This document shows, one piece after another, positions 34,684 to 43,738 of a DNA stretch of 64,000 nt. The number at the start of each line of letters is the position of its first letter. Positions within the stretch are counted from its first letter, which is position 1. Location: positions 62,001-126,000 of the forward strand of contig JAUILN010000020.1 in NCBI GenBank assembly GCA_030432695.1, in the 5' to 3' direction. The notes below the pieces were generated by a model. That model saw only the letters and a list, made by a program, of their open reading frames with translations, was not told the DNA's origin and searched no databases. Both the position numbers and the translations under genes were made by a program. The DNA comes from a bacterium. Lineage in GTDB: Bacteria; Planctomycetota; UBA1135; UBA2386.

Positions 34684-35285
34684 GCGACGCGCCGAAGCGC
34701 CGCAAGTCGCTGGCCTGGTGGGTGCGCTGGGCCCACGTCTACGTGTCGATGATCGGCTTCCTGGCGCTCCTGGGATTCGCGGTCACCGGCCTGACCCTGA
34801 ACCACGCTTCGTACTTCGAGGGCCCGCCCGGCGATCCGGTCGAGGTCGAGGGCACGCTCGATCGGGCATGGCTACCCGAGGCAGACGACGGCGTCGACAA
34901 GCTGGCGATCGCTGAATCGCTGCGCGCCGAGCACGGCCTGCGCGGTGCGGTCACCGAGTTCCTGGTCGACCCCGAGGAGCTCCTCATCGTGTTCAAGGGC
35001 CCGGGTTACTCGGCCGACGTGTTCGTCGACCGCGAGGCCGCGAGCTACACGCTGATCGAGCAGGCCCGGGGCTGGATGGCGATCCTCGACGACCTGCACA
35101 AGGGCCGGGATAGCGGCGAGGCGTGGAGCTGGGTCGTGGACGTGTCGGCGGTGCTGATGACGCTGACTTCGCTCACCGGCATCTGGCTGCTGCTCTACCT
35201 GAAGAAGCGGCGCGGCCCGTCGCTGTGGGCCGGGCTGGCGGGAGCGGTCACCCTGGTGGTGATCTATTGGCTCGCAGTGCCCTGA
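34680..35285 (+). CDS. PepSY-associated transmembrane protein
   Basis: 201 residues with a helix near the N-terminus (YVSMIGFLALLGFAVTGLTL), a following N-H-A-S-Y-F segment, a soluble PepSY-like loop (FLVDPEELLIVFKGPGYSAD), then D-D-L-H-K-G and two C-terminal helices (AVLMTLTSLTGIWLLLYL, AVTLVVIYWLAVP). PepSY_TM proteins are often membrane parts of iron-reductase or other flavin/haem redox modules; the conserved histidines in N-H and L-H-K-G could ligate haem. The start is a TTG at 34680 overlapping the ApbE-DUF2271 stop. In other bacteria DUF2271, ApbE and PepSY_TM genes cluster, and here the first two are fused, supporting one redox function. Confidence 0.82.
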   Translation: MSDAPKRRKSLAWWVRWAHVYVSMIGFLALLGFAVTGLTLNHASYFEGPPGDPVEVEGTLDRAWLPEADDGVDKLAIAESLRAEHGLRGAVTEFLVDPEELLIVFKGPGYSADVFVDREAASYTLIEQARGWMAILDDLHKGRDSGEAWSWVVDVSAVLMTLTSLTGIWLLLYLKKRRGPSLWAGLAGAVTLVVIYWLAVP

Positions 35286-35308
35286 AGACCGGTGCCCTGA
35301 AGACCGGT
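35279..35308. repeat. two tandem copies of a 15-bp unit at the end of the PepSY gene
   Basis: GCCCTGAAGACCGGT occurs twice in direct succession (35279-35293 and 35294-35308). The first copy contains the PepSY stop codon (35283-35285). This looks like a recent slippage duplication just beyond the coding end. Confidence 0.85.
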
Positions 35309-35312
35309 GCCG

Positions 35313-36167
35313 TCAGCGGAACCGCGTCACCGTCCGCGCTACGTCGTCGGCGTAGGAGCCGCCGAACAGCCGTGCGTGCACCAGGAGCGGGTAGAGGTTG
35401 TAGAGCGCGCAGCGCTCGCGCCAGAACGCCGCGTCGGGCCTGCCGGTGCGTTCGCGGTAGCGGGCCCGGAACCGTTCGCCGAACGACGCGAACAGCGCGG
35501 TGAACGCCAGCTCCACCTCGGGGTGGCCGACGTGGAGGGCGGGGTCGATCAGCGCGGTCACGTGCTCGCCATCGCTGAGCACGTTGCCCGACCAAAGGTC
35601 GCCGTGCAGCAGCGCGCCGCGCGTTGGCTCTTCGAGCCACTCGTCGAGTCGACCGGCCAGATGTTCGACGGCCCGCAAGGTCTCCTTCGTCAATCGTCCC
35701 GCGTTGCGCGCCTCGCGCGCCATATGGACCAGCCGGTGCTCGGCGAAGAACGGCAACCAATGCGTGCTGCGCGGATTGGGCTGGACCAGGCCGCCGATGC
35801 GCGTGTCGTAGTCGTACCCGTAGCGTGGATCGGTCAGCGGCGCCGTGTGCAGATCGGCGAGCACGTCGGCGAGGTGTTCCTCGGCCGAACCCCGTGCGCC
35901 GGTGCGGCCTTCGACGAAGTCCATCACCAGCAGATCGGGGCGCGCCAGCCGCACGCGTGGGGCCGGTGCCTTCACCGCTGCCAGGTCGCGCAGCATCCGC
36001 GCCTCGACCTCGAGCCCCGAGGACCCACTGGGATCGAGCTTGGCGACCAGCTTCGCGCCGTTGGCCGAGGTGACCGCCACGACGTCGCCCACGCAGCCGC
36101 CGGCGAGTCGTTCGGTGCGCGCGACCTCGAAGCCGAGTGAGGTCCGTAAGGCTTCGGCCAGATCCAT
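35313..36167 (-). CDS. fructosamine kinase family protein
   Basis: 284 residues of the FN3K/FN3K-related family, which phosphorylate ketosamines on glycated proteins or small molecules and promote deglycation. Hallmarks are GGCVGDVVAV near the nucleotide-binding strand, KLVAKLDP lysine, LHTAPLTDPRYGYDYDTRIG followed by GLVQPNP, and the catalytic LLHGDLWSGNV with the later ALIDPALHVGHPEVELAF. It lies 3 bp downstream of the MscS gene on the same strand, so they likely share a transcript. It converges with the PepSY gene. The start ATG at 36167 fits the family N-terminus. Confidence 0.9.
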   Translation of the reverse strand: MDLAEALRTSLGFEVARTERLAGGCVGDVVAVTSANGAKLVAKLDPSGSSGLEVEARMLRDLAAVKAPAPRVRLARPDLLVMDFVEGRTGARGSAEEHLADVLADLHTAPLTDPRYGYDYDTRIGGLVQPNPRSTHWLPFFAEHRLVHMAREARNAGRLTKETLRAVEHLAGRLDEWLEEPTRGALLHGDLWSGNVLSDGEHVTALIDPALHVGHPEVELAFTALFASFGERFRARYRERTGRPDAAFWRERCALYNLYPLLVHARLFGGSYADDVARTVTRFR

Positions 36168-36170
36168 GCG

Positions 36171-38552
36171 TCAGCCCTTGGCGACCTTCGGCGTCCGCGC
36201 CAGGCGCAGCGGCGGCGCCTGGCCCTGCTTGTCCTCGCCCATGTAGATGGTCTGGTGCGGGAACGGGATCTCGATGCCGCGCTCGTCGAAGACCTTCTTC
36301 ATGCGCCGATTGAACTCGCGGCCCACGCTCCATTGCGCAGCCGGCATGGTCTTCAGCCGGGCCCGGATGATCACCGCCGAGTCCTCGAAGCGGTCGACGC
36401 CGAGGATCTCGATCGGCTCGAGGATCTGGTGCCGCCACGCGCGGTCCTTCTGCATGCCCGCACCGATCTCGCGCAGCACGTCCATCACCTCGTCGCAGTC
36501 CTCGCGGTAGGCGACGCCGCACTCGATCAAATAGCGCCCATACTCGCGCGTGAAGTTGGTGATCGTCTCGATCTGCCCCCAGGGGAAGGTGTGCAGGTTG
36601 CCCGACAGATCACGCAGCTGGATCGTCCGGATGTTGATGGTCTCGACCACACCGCCGGTGCCGGACACCGAGACGATGTCGCCGACCGACACGTTGTCCT
36701 CCAGAAGGTTGAAGGTGCCGGTGATGATGTCCTTCACCAGCGACTGGGCACCGAAGCCGATGGCGAGGCCGACGAAGCTGACGCTCGCCAGGATCGGGCC
36801 GATCGACACGCCGAGCTGGCTCATCACCATCAGGATCGCCAGCACGGTCACGACCACGCGGATCGCCTTGTTGGCCAGCGGCACCAGCGTGCGGATCTTC
36901 GCCGAGTCCTTCGACTCGCGCTGGCGTCGCTTCAGGTAGGTGGTGGCCAGGGCGGTCGACGCGTCGATCACCGCCAGCGCCAGCAGCACGATCAGGAACA
37001 CCCCGAGCGCCATCGCGATGAGGTTGCGTACGCCCTCGGAGTTCAGCAGGTCGAGGGTTCCCAGGCCCCAGGCGTCGAAGGCGAAGCCGAGCACGGTGAT
37101 CCACACGACCGCGTAGCTGGCCGCGCGGAGCAGGCCGATGTAGCGCGGCACGTTGCGGTCGAAGTTCGGCAGCGAGCCGGTCCAGTCGATCAGTTGATCG
37201 TGGAGGCGCTTCAGCAGCGAGTTGACGAGCGAGAGGACCACCAGTGCGCCGCAGATCCACAGCGCCGTGATGCCGGTCGCACGCATCGCCGTGACGAAGC
37301 CGTTCTCGATGCCGCTGAGCCACAGCAGGTAGAGGCCGGCCACGTAGACCAGGGCGAGGATCCACCAGAGGCGGCCGACCACACCGAGCACCCGCTGGTG
37401 CAACCGCGTCGCCCCGTGGGCCGCCGCGTCCGAATCGGCCTTCTCGCCCACCTCCGCAGCGGCCGTATGGTCTACCACCTGTTCGGGAGGGGGAGCTTCC
37501 TGACCGAGCGCCTCCGGCTCGGCGCGGACCAGTCGACCTCGCACGCGCAGGATGGTCACCACCGCGGCCACGAACAGCAGCAGGGCGTAGAGGTCGCGCA
37601 GCGGGTCGGAGAGTTCGCGCGAGGCGCCGAGCGAGCGGACCACGTCGAGCGCGAAGTAGCCCCAGACCGCGAGGATCGCGGTGCGGTCGAGGGTGCGGAG
37701 CATCCGCGCGGCGTGCTCGCTGTCGAGCGGCACCAGCCGGATCTCCGGGGAGTTCGGCGAGAGCACCACCAGCAGCAGCGCGCGGATCGAGCGTTCGAGC
37801 GCGTAGGCGCCGACCGCGGCCAGCGCGACCACGCCGCCTTCGTGGGTGAACGGCAGGGCGGTCGAAAGGCCGAAGACCGTCGCCGCTGCGCCCGCCGGTG
37901 GCACCAGGTCGACGAAGAGGCGGAGGGCGGCGCGGCCCAGCCGCCTGGGGATGGTGTAGTTCGGCTGGTCGTCCGAGCGCTCGCCGAGCGCCTTGCGAGG
38001 GCGGCGCAGGATCAGCCGCAGCAGGAAAGACACCAGCCAGCCGCCGACCAACACGCCCAGCACGAGGCCGGATTGCACCAGTAGCTCATTGCGCTGGGTG
38101 GGGTCCTGCAATCGGGTCCACAGGTCCTGCAACGCATCGGGAAGCTGGGCCAATTGGCCGCCGATCCGGCTCGCGGTGTCGGCGATCTCGGTGGTGAGCT
38201 GGCGGACGAACGACGAGACCGATTCGACCGAGCGCTCGGCGGCGCCCTCTTCTGCCTGCCCGGCGGCACCGCTCGCCGCGAGCAGGGCCTTCAATTGCTC
38301 GACGAGTGCGGCGCGCTTGTCGGGGTCCTCGATCCGGGCGACGAGGTCTTCCAGCGTCTGCTGCGAGACGCCTTCGGGGGGCTTCGGGGAGTCCTGGTCG
38401 CCCTGCGGTGCGGACTCGGCGGTCGCGCTACCGTCACCCGAGTCGGTTGGCGGAGGCGGGGTGTCCTGCGCGCGGAGGCTGCCGAGGAGCAGCGAGAGGC
38501 TGGCGCACGCAGCGAGGAGGAGGAGCCGGAGCGGGTGGAGGGCGTCCTGCAT
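36171..38552 (-). CDS. large MscS-family mechanosensitive channel
   Basis: 793 residues: signal peptide (LLLLAACASLSLLLGSLRAQ), a proline/acid-rich periplasmic segment with a possible coiled coil, then roughly ten membrane helices and the C-terminal MscS channel domain. The pore-lining helix region is SFVGLAIGFGAQSLVKDIIT followed by G-T-F-N-L-L-E-D, and the beta domain has SVGDIVSVSGTGGVVETINI and FPWGQIETITNFTREY. Such long MscK/MscM-like channels release solutes on hypo-osmotic shock. The ATG at 38552 gives a clean signal peptide; an upstream ATG at 38588 would add 12 residues. The fructosamine kinase gene follows after 3 bp. Confidence 0.93.
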   Translation of the reverse strand: MQDALHPLRLLLLAACASLSLLLGSLRAQDTPPPPTDSGDGSATAESAPQGDQDSPKPPEGVSQQTLEDLVARIEDPDKRAALVEQLKALLAASGAAGQAEEGAAERSVESVSSFVRQLTTEIADTASRIGGQLAQLPDALQDLWTRLQDPTQRNELLVQSGLVLGVLVGGWLVSFLLRLILRRPRKALGERSDDQPNYTIPRRLGRAALRLFVDLVPPAGAAATVFGLSTALPFTHEGGVVALAAVGAYALERSIRALLLVVLSPNSPEIRLVPLDSEHAARMLRTLDRTAILAVWGYFALDVVRSLGASRELSDPLRDLYALLLFVAAVVTILRVRGRLVRAEPEALGQEAPPPEQVVDHTAAAEVGEKADSDAAAHGATRLHQRVLGVVGRLWWILALVYVAGLYLLWLSGIENGFVTAMRATGITALWICGALVVLSLVNSLLKRLHDQLIDWTGSLPNFDRNVPRYIGLLRAASYAVVWITVLGFAFDAWGLGTLDLLNSEGVRNLIAMALGVFLIVLLALAVIDASTALATTYLKRRQRESKDSAKIRTLVPLANKAIRVVVTVLAILMVMSQLGVSIGPILASVSFVGLAIGFGAQSLVKDIITGTFNLLEDNVSVGDIVSVSGTGGVVETINIRTIQLRDLSGNLHTFPWGQIETITNFTREYGRYLIECGVAYREDCDEVMDVLREIGAGMQKDRAWRHQILEPIEILGVDRFEDSAVIIRARLKTMPAAQWSVGREFNRRMKKVFDERGIEIPFPHQTIYMGEDKQGQAPPLRLARTPKVAKG

Positions 38553-38628
38553 GGTCCCCAAGGTCGGACGCGCTGCGCGGTGAGGCAACCTTCGCGGGGC
38601 CAGTTCGTGGTTCGCCCCCCGGCGTCGC

Positions 38629-39807
38629 TCATCTGGAGTCCACGTATCCGGTCATCTCCAGATAGCCGTGGCCAGTGACGGCGTTTCCATTGCGCACTCC
38701 GGACACGTCCACCGCGCCCTCCCAATAGCGGAACGACAGATCGAGCTCCTGATCGTCGAGTGCGGCTTCGACGGTGAGGTCGAGTTCGCGCGAGGGAATC
38801 ACCAGCCGCCAGGCGACCGGATAGCGCGCGCCGGACTCGGGGCTCGTCCAATGGCGGAGTTCGGTGAGGGTCACGTCCTCGAAGTCGAGCGCGGCCGAGG
38901 TGCCGGACTCGTCGACCAGGAGCCCCTTGCTGGCCGGATCCGCGGTGCCGTCGCTTCGCCGCATCCGGTACCACATGAGATCGACGGCACGCAGCGGGTC
39001 GGCCGGGTCGTCGCCGTCTAGCTGCAGCGCGAACCAGTCCCAGCCGACCTGGCCCGCGTCGAGCGCGCTGGTGCTCCACTCGCGGTCGAACCAGCCCGAG
39101 CCCGAGACCTCGAGGCGTTCGCCGTCGATCGTCACCGCACCGCGGCCGAGCATCCTGGGAATCGAGTAGTAGTAGCTGGCATTGCCGGGCGTGGCACTCT
39201 TCCGGCTGAGACCCCGCTCGCCCTGCAGCACCACGTCGCGGCCGCGCTCGAGGGTGAGATCGAAGGTGACCTCGCCCTCGGCGTGCAGGCGGAGCGGGAA
39301 CAGCTCCTCGGGCCCGTCACTCGCGGCATGCCAGTCTTCGCAATGCACACGGAACGGCGCCGCGGTCACGCCGGCGAGGCCGCCCGCGCCGCGGACGAAG
39401 CGCTCGTGGTCGAAGGTCCGGCCACCGTCCACGTCGGCGAGCGCGAAGTGCGCCATCCAGACCGAGTCGGTGCGCCAGCGGGAGACCGGCCCGTCACTCG
39501 CGGTGGGATCCGGCGGTGCGAGCCGATTGCGGAAGAAGGTCAGGTGGTAGCCGAAGCGCCGCCCGGTCGCGGTCATGAGGTTGCCGGTGAAGTACCACCA
39601 CTCGTTGCGGAAGTCGGGGTGGGCGCCGTGGTCGGCGGGGAACTCGAACGTGCGGATCTCGAGGGCCTTCGCATAGCCCTCGGTGTCGCCGTTGCCGAGC
39701 ACGTCGGCGACCTGGAGCCCGGGGCGCTGCACGTCACGGTCGTCGTCGGAGGTGCCGCAGGCGGCAGCGAGCTGCAGGGCCATGAACAGGAGTGCACGTC
39801 GCATCAT
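38629..39807 (-). CDS. AttH/CrtC-like lipocalin-fold lipoprotein
   Basis: 392 residues beginning MMRRALLFMALQLAAACGTS, with a lipobox cysteine (A-A-A-C). The body has two lipocalin-like beta barrels of the carotenoid 1,2-hydratase/AttH type: FPADHGAHPDFRNEWWYFTG, GRRFGYHLTFFRNRLA, ASYYYSIPRMLGRGAVTIDG and SGSGWFDREWST. Its start overlaps the stop of the permease gene (ATGA at 39804-39807). The gene set ATP-binding protein, FtsX-like permease and this lipoprotein recurs in many diderm bacteria and probably moves or receives a hydrophobic molecule in the periplasm. CrtC activity itself is not implied. Confidence 0.85.
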   Translation of the reverse strand: MMRRALLFMALQLAAACGTSDDDRDVQRPGLQVADVLGNGDTEGYAKALEIRTFEFPADHGAHPDFRNEWWYFTGNLMTATGRRFGYHLTFFRNRLAPPDPTASDGPVSRWRTDSVWMAHFALADVDGGRTFDHERFVRGAGGLAGVTAAPFRVHCEDWHAASDGPEELFPLRLHAEGEVTFDLTLERGRDVVLQGERGLSRKSATPGNASYYYSIPRMLGRGAVTIDGERLEVSGSGWFDREWSTSALDAGQVGWDWFALQLDGDDPADPLRAVDLMWYRMRRSDGTADPASKGLLVDESGTSAALDFEDVTLTELRHWTSPESGARYPVAWRLVIPSRELDLTVEAALDDQELDLSFRYWEGAVDVSGVRNGNAVTGHGYLEMTGYVDSR

Positions 39808-42392
39808 TCCTCCCGGAGTCCCCGCGCCACCGGCGTGTGCGACAGGGTCCGCGCCGGCCACCACGCGGCCAACAACGCGGCGCTGGTCGACAGCAGGACC
39901 GCTTCGAGGAGCACTCGCGGCGGCGTCTCGAAGTCGAGCAGGGTCCAGCCGAACGAGTGGCGGTGGACCACGTGGACCAACAGCCAGCCGAGCGCGATGC
40001 CGGTGGGGATCGACAGCAGTCCCGCGCACAGACCGAGCAGGCCGTTCTGCAGGAACACCGAGCGGACGATCCAGCCCGGCACCGCGCCGACCGCGCGCAA
40101 CACCGCGGTTTCCCGGCGACGTTCGAGCTGCAGGCTGGCGAGCGCGCCGAGCACCCCGACGAAGGCGACCACCGCGCACAGCGCGCGCAGCACCGCGGTG
40201 ACCGCGAAGGTGCGGTCGAAGATCTCCAGCGAGGTGTCGCGAAGCGCGCGGTTGGAGCGGGCGAGCACCTCCTGCGGCACTGCGGCCAGCGCGTCGCGGA
40301 TCCGTTCGGTCAACGTGTCGGGATCGACGCCATCGGCAGCCCACAGCGCCATCGAACCGACCGCCGGGTCGTCCCAGAGCCGGTCGTAACGCTCGCGCGG
40401 CAGGATGCCGTAGCCGCGCTCGGACGCGTAGTCGCGGAAGATCGCGACCACCTCGAAGTCGTGCGGGCCGCGGTCGGTGGCGACGCGGAGCTTCCCGCCG
40501 ACGTCGAGGTCGAGGCGGACGGCCAGCGGCTCGCTCACCAGCACGCCGTCGCGTGCGGCGGCGAGCACCGCGCGGATCTGGTCGAGGTCGCCGGCGACGA
40601 AGTCGAACATCGCGAGCGTGCCCGGGGCTGGCGTGATGGCGGCCAGCTCGACCTCGGCGGGGCCACGGGTTGGGGCGGGCGCCAGCAGATCGGTCGGGAT
40701 GCGACGGTAGGTGGAGTGCGCGGCGATTCCGTCGACCGCGAGGATCGCCTCGATGGCGGCCGGATCGAGGTGCGACTCCAAGCGCGTGGCCATCGACTGC
40801 GGCACCGACACGTAGACGTCGGCGGCGAGAGTGGTGCCGAGCCAGTGGGCCACCGTGCTGCGGAAGCTCTGGATCATCACGCCGAGGCCGACCGTGGCGC
40901 TGACCGCGAGCATCAGCGTGGCGACCGCGACCGCGGTCCGGCTCAGCCCGGTCTCGGCGCTGCGCACCGCGTGGCTGCCGGCGCTGCCGAACCAACGGGT
41001 CAGCGGAGTGCGCGCCAGCCACAGGAGCGCCACGGTGCCGGTCGGCGCGAGCAGCGTGGCGCCGAGCAGGACCGCGAGGACCGCCGCATAGGCCAGCACC
41101 ATGCCGCGACCCTCCGCCGCGAAGCCGAGCGCGAAGCCTACGATCACCAGCACGGCACCGACCCACGCCGCACGACCGGCGAACGAACGGGCGCGGCTCT
41201 CGAGTCCCGAGCGCAGCATCGCCATCCGCGGCTGCACCGAGGTCGCTTCCCAGGCCGGCGCGAGCGCCGCCGCGATGCCGACGACGATCCCGAGCAGCGC
41301 GGCGAGTGTGAGCGTCCACGGATCGACCTGGACCGCATCGACCTGCACCGCGGCATACAGCTCGCGGATCGTTCCGCCGACGATGCCTAGCAGCCCCTTC
41401 GCCAGCGCCACACCGAGCAGCAAGCCGGCCAGCGTGCCGAGCAGCGACAGCACCGCCGCCTCGATCAGCACCGCCGCGAACACCTGGCGCTTCGAGGCGC
41501 CGAGTGCGCGGAGCAGACCGAGCAGTGGGCGCCGGCGGACCACCGCGAGCTGCATCGCGTTGTGGACCAGGAACGCGCCGACCAGCAGCGACAGCAGGCT
41601 CAGTGCGGTGAGGTTCTGGCGGAAGGCGCGGGTCAGTTCATCGAGGGTGCCGCGGTCCGCGGAGGCCGATTCGAGGCGGAGTCCGGTGGGCAGGATGGTC
41701 TCGAGTGCAGTGGCCTGCGACGCGTCGAGTTCGAGGTCGATGCGGTCGAGGCGGCCGATCTGGTCGAGCAGTTCCTGCGCGGTCGCGAGGTCGCAAACCA
41801 GGACGTCCTGCAGACCGCGGCGCGCGAGATCGTCGCGGGGCCTGAGTGTGTCCACCAACTCCACGACACGCCGCACGCCCGAGACCTCGATCTCGAAGCG
41901 GTCGCCGACGGTGTGGCCGAGCGCCGTGGCCGTCTCGGGGACCACCGCCACCGCCCCGGGCGTGGTGAGCAGCGGACCGATCTCGGGCAGGCCGCCAGCG
42001 GGGTCCGAGCCGGCGGCGAAGGCGAACCACGGGCGCAGCGGAGCCTCGGCGAACGGGTCGATGCCGAGCACGCGGACGGTGCGGCCGCGGGCGTCGTCGA
42101 CCACGACGCGCGCCAGGCCCTCCACCGCAGGTGCCGCGGAATCGAGTCCGCGCGCGACCCGCAGCTCCACCAACAGCTCGTCGGGCACGCCGCCAGGACC
42201 GCCGACGATGCGATGGGTGGCGCGACCGACGAGCGAGTCGACGGTCTGGTCGAAGGCGCGCGAGGCGCTGGCATTGGCGGCATCGACGCCGACCACCACC
42301 GCGACGCCGAGCGCGATCGCGAGGGTGGCGAGCAGCGGTTGCCAGGGGCGGTGCGCGACGAGGCGGCGGACCAGGCGCAGAAGTGCCGTCAC
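39804..42392 (-). CDS. FtsX-like ABC transporter permease
   Basis: 862 residues with an N-terminal helix (LLATLAIALGVAVVVGVDAA), a long periplasmic domain, two groups of three helices (LTALSLLSLLVGAFLVHNAM and VVAFVGVLGALASLQLERRR are examples) and a second periplasmic domain. This is the MacB/LolC-type double FtsX fold, working by mechanotransmission rather than transport through the membrane. The start is a GTG at 42392 overlapping the stop of the ATPase gene (GTGA). It is the middle gene of the three-gene cluster with the lipocalin-like lipoprotein. Confidence 0.92.
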   Translation of the reverse strand: MTALLRLVRRLVAHRPWQPLLATLAIALGVAVVVGVDAANASASRAFDQTVDSLVGRATHRIVGGPGGVPDELLVELRVARGLDSAAPAVEGLARVVVDDARGRTVRVLGIDPFAEAPLRPWFAFAAGSDPAGGLPEIGPLLTTPGAVAVVPETATALGHTVGDRFEIEVSGVRRVVELVDTLRPRDDLARRGLQDVLVCDLATAQELLDQIGRLDRIDLELDASQATALETILPTGLRLESASADRGTLDELTRAFRQNLTALSLLSLLVGAFLVHNAMQLAVVRRRPLLGLLRALGASKRQVFAAVLIEAAVLSLLGTLAGLLLGVALAKGLLGIVGGTIRELYAAVQVDAVQVDPWTLTLAALLGIVVGIAAALAPAWEATSVQPRMAMLRSGLESRARSFAGRAAWVGAVLVIVGFALGFAAEGRGMVLAYAAVLAVLLGATLLAPTGTVALLWLARTPLTRWFGSAGSHAVRSAETGLSRTAVAVATLMLAVSATVGLGVMIQSFRSTVAHWLGTTLAADVYVSVPQSMATRLESHLDPAAIEAILAVDGIAAHSTYRRIPTDLLAPAPTRGPAEVELAAITPAPGTLAMFDFVAGDLDQIRAVLAAARDGVLVSEPLAVRLDLDVGGKLRVATDRGPHDFEVVAIFRDYASERGYGILPRERYDRLWDDPAVGSMALWAADGVDPDTLTERIRDALAAVPQEVLARSNRALRDTSLEIFDRTFAVTAVLRALCAVVAFVGVLGALASLQLERRRETAVLRAVGAVPGWIVRSVFLQNGLLGLCAGLLSIPTGIALGWLLVHVVHRHSFGWTLLDFETPPRVLLEAVLLSTSAALLAAWWPARTLSHTPVARGLREE

Positions 42393-43159
42393 GGCGCGTT
42401 CTGGGGCTGGAGGGTCTCGACTCGGAGATGGCCGTGGTCGAGGCGCAGCGCGCGGTCGCAGTGCGCGGCCGAGCGGATGCTGTGGGTCGCCATCAGCACC
42501 GCCGTGCCTTCCTCGCGGGCCAGCGTGTCGAGCAGGGCGAGCACCGACTCGGCGGTCTCCTCGTCGAGATTGCCGGTCGGTTCGTCGGCGAGGAGCAGGG
42601 TCGGGCGGCGGACCAGGGCGCGGGCCAGGGCGACGCGCTGCTGCTCGCCGCCGGAGAGGTGATCCGGGTGCTCGGCGGCGCGGTCGGCGAGGCCGACGCG
42701 GTCGAGGAGTTCGTGCACCCGCGCGCGGCCGGCGCGGTCGAGGCGGCCGTCGAACTCGAGCGGCAGGGAGACGTTCTCGGCGACGGTCAGGACCGGCACC
42801 AGGTGGAACGCCTGAAAGACGAGGCCGACGGAGCGGCGGCGGAAGCGGGTCACGCCGGCTTCGTCGAGTGCACCGAGGTCCTCCCCGCCGACCAAGATGC
42901 GGCCGGCGTCGGGTCGGTCGATGCCTCCGGCGAGGTTGAGGAGGGTCGACTTGCCCGAGCCGCTGCGGCCGAGCAGGGCGACGCGTTCGGCCGGAGCGAT
43001 CTCGAGGTCGATCGCTTCGAGGATGGTGCGCCGGGCATCTCCCTCGAAGTAGCTCTTCCCGACGCGCTCCAGGACGAGCGCCGCTCCGGGCGATCGGTTG
43101 GACTCGCTAGCTGCGCCGGCGGCGGAGGAAGGGGACGGAACGGGCATCGAACGCAGCAT
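42389..43159 (-). CDS. ABC transporter ATP-binding protein (LolD/MacB type)
   Basis: 256 residues with Walker A LLGRSGSGKSTLLNLAGGID, Q-loop VGLVFQAFHLVPVLTVAENV, signature HLSGGEQQRVALARAL, Walker B LLLADEPTGNLDEET and H-loop ATHSIRS. These match ATPases that pair with FtsX-like permeases. There are two possible starts: the ATG at 43159 used here, or the one at 43147. An alanine/serine-rich N-terminal stretch of about 25 residues precedes the first strand. It heads the three-gene cluster. Confidence 0.95.
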   Translation of the reverse strand: MLRSMPVPSPSSAAGAASESNRSPGAALVLERVGKSYFEGDARRTILEAIDLEIAPAERVALLGRSGSGKSTLLNLAGGIDRPDAGRILVGGEDLGALDEAGVTRFRRRSVGLVFQAFHLVPVLTVAENVSLPLEFDGRLDRAGRARVHELLDRVGLADRAAEHPDHLSGGEQQRVALARALVRRPTLLLADEPTGNLDEETAESVLALLDTLAREEGTAVLMATHSIRSAAHCDRALRLDHGHLRVETLQPQNAP

Positions 43160-43224
43160 GGCGAGGATGCGCCGTTCGTGCGCGGGGTCGCCGCGGATTC
43201 CGCGCGCTGCGCTCGACCTCGTGG

Positions 43225-43248
43225 AGTCACACCCTGTGCGGCCGGTGT
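43225..43248. other. hairpin between the lipoprotein and ABC genes
   Basis: TCACACC (43225-43231) and GGTGTGA (43242-43248) form a 7-bp stem with a 10-base loop, in the 132-bp gap downstream of the coiled-coil lipoprotein gene. No T-run follows on either strand, so it is a weak terminator or a regulatory element of the ABC cluster. Confidence 0.3.
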
Positions 43249-43291
43249 GAGCTTGTCACTTCGACCTCGTCACTTCGGAGGAGTCAGAAGC

Positions 43292-43738
43292 TCACTTCCC
43301 CCGCAGCGCCTCGGCAGCCTTCGACAGCCTCTGCCTCGCTTCATTGAAGCCCGCCTTCAGATCGTCGCCGACCTCGTCGAGCTTGTCGGCGCCCTCGTCG
43401 CGGGCCTCGTCGAGTCGGTCGCCGAGCGCGTTGAGATCCTCCTTCAGCTCCGCGCTTTGCCGATCCCAGGCCTCCTTCGCCTCACCGGTCGCGTCGGAAG
43501 CCTCGGCCTTCAGCTCTTCGTACTTGGCGCGCATCTGCGTCAGCTGTTCCTCGGAGCTGTTCATCAGCTCGTTCCACTGCCGAGCGACCAGGTCACCGGT
43601 CGCCTCGGCAGCCTCGTGGATCTCCCGCCGCGTCTCGACGGCCTGCGCGTCGTCGCCGCACGAGGCGACGCCGATGCCCAGCAGGACGAGGTAGGTGGCG
43701 GAGACGAGGTTGCAGAAGGTGCGCGGAAGGTCGTTCAT
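43292..43738 (-). CDS. small coiled-coil lipoprotein
   Basis: 148 residues with a signal and lipobox (LVLLGIGVASCGDD) followed by about 110 residues of continuous amphipathic helix rich in Glu, Ala, Lys and Asp, for example AKYEELKAEASDATGEAKEA and LNALGDRLDEARDEGADKLD. The pattern resembles apolipoprotein-like or LEA-like helices. It is probably anchored in a membrane facing the periplasm. I chose the ATG at 43738 because it begins the signal sequence. Function unknown. The 255 bp between it and the next gene's stop at 43994 hold nothing convincing. Confidence 0.75.
   Translation of the reverse strand: MNDLPRTFCNLVSATYLVLLGIGVASCGDDAQAVETRREIHEAAEATGDLVARQWNELMNSSEEQLTQMRAKYEELKAEASDATGEAKEAWDRQSAELKEDLNALGDRLDEARDEGADKLDEVGDDLKAGFNEARQRLSKAAEALRGK

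Noticed and set aside
36167..36171. Functional link between fructosamine kinase and MscS
   Set aside because: They are 3 bp apart and likely cotranscribed, but no shared biochemical role is apparent.
38629..39807. Carotenoid biosynthesis (CrtC) function
   Set aside because: The fold is similar, but the gene sits with ABC/FtsX genes and is a lipoprotein; AttH-like is the better reading.
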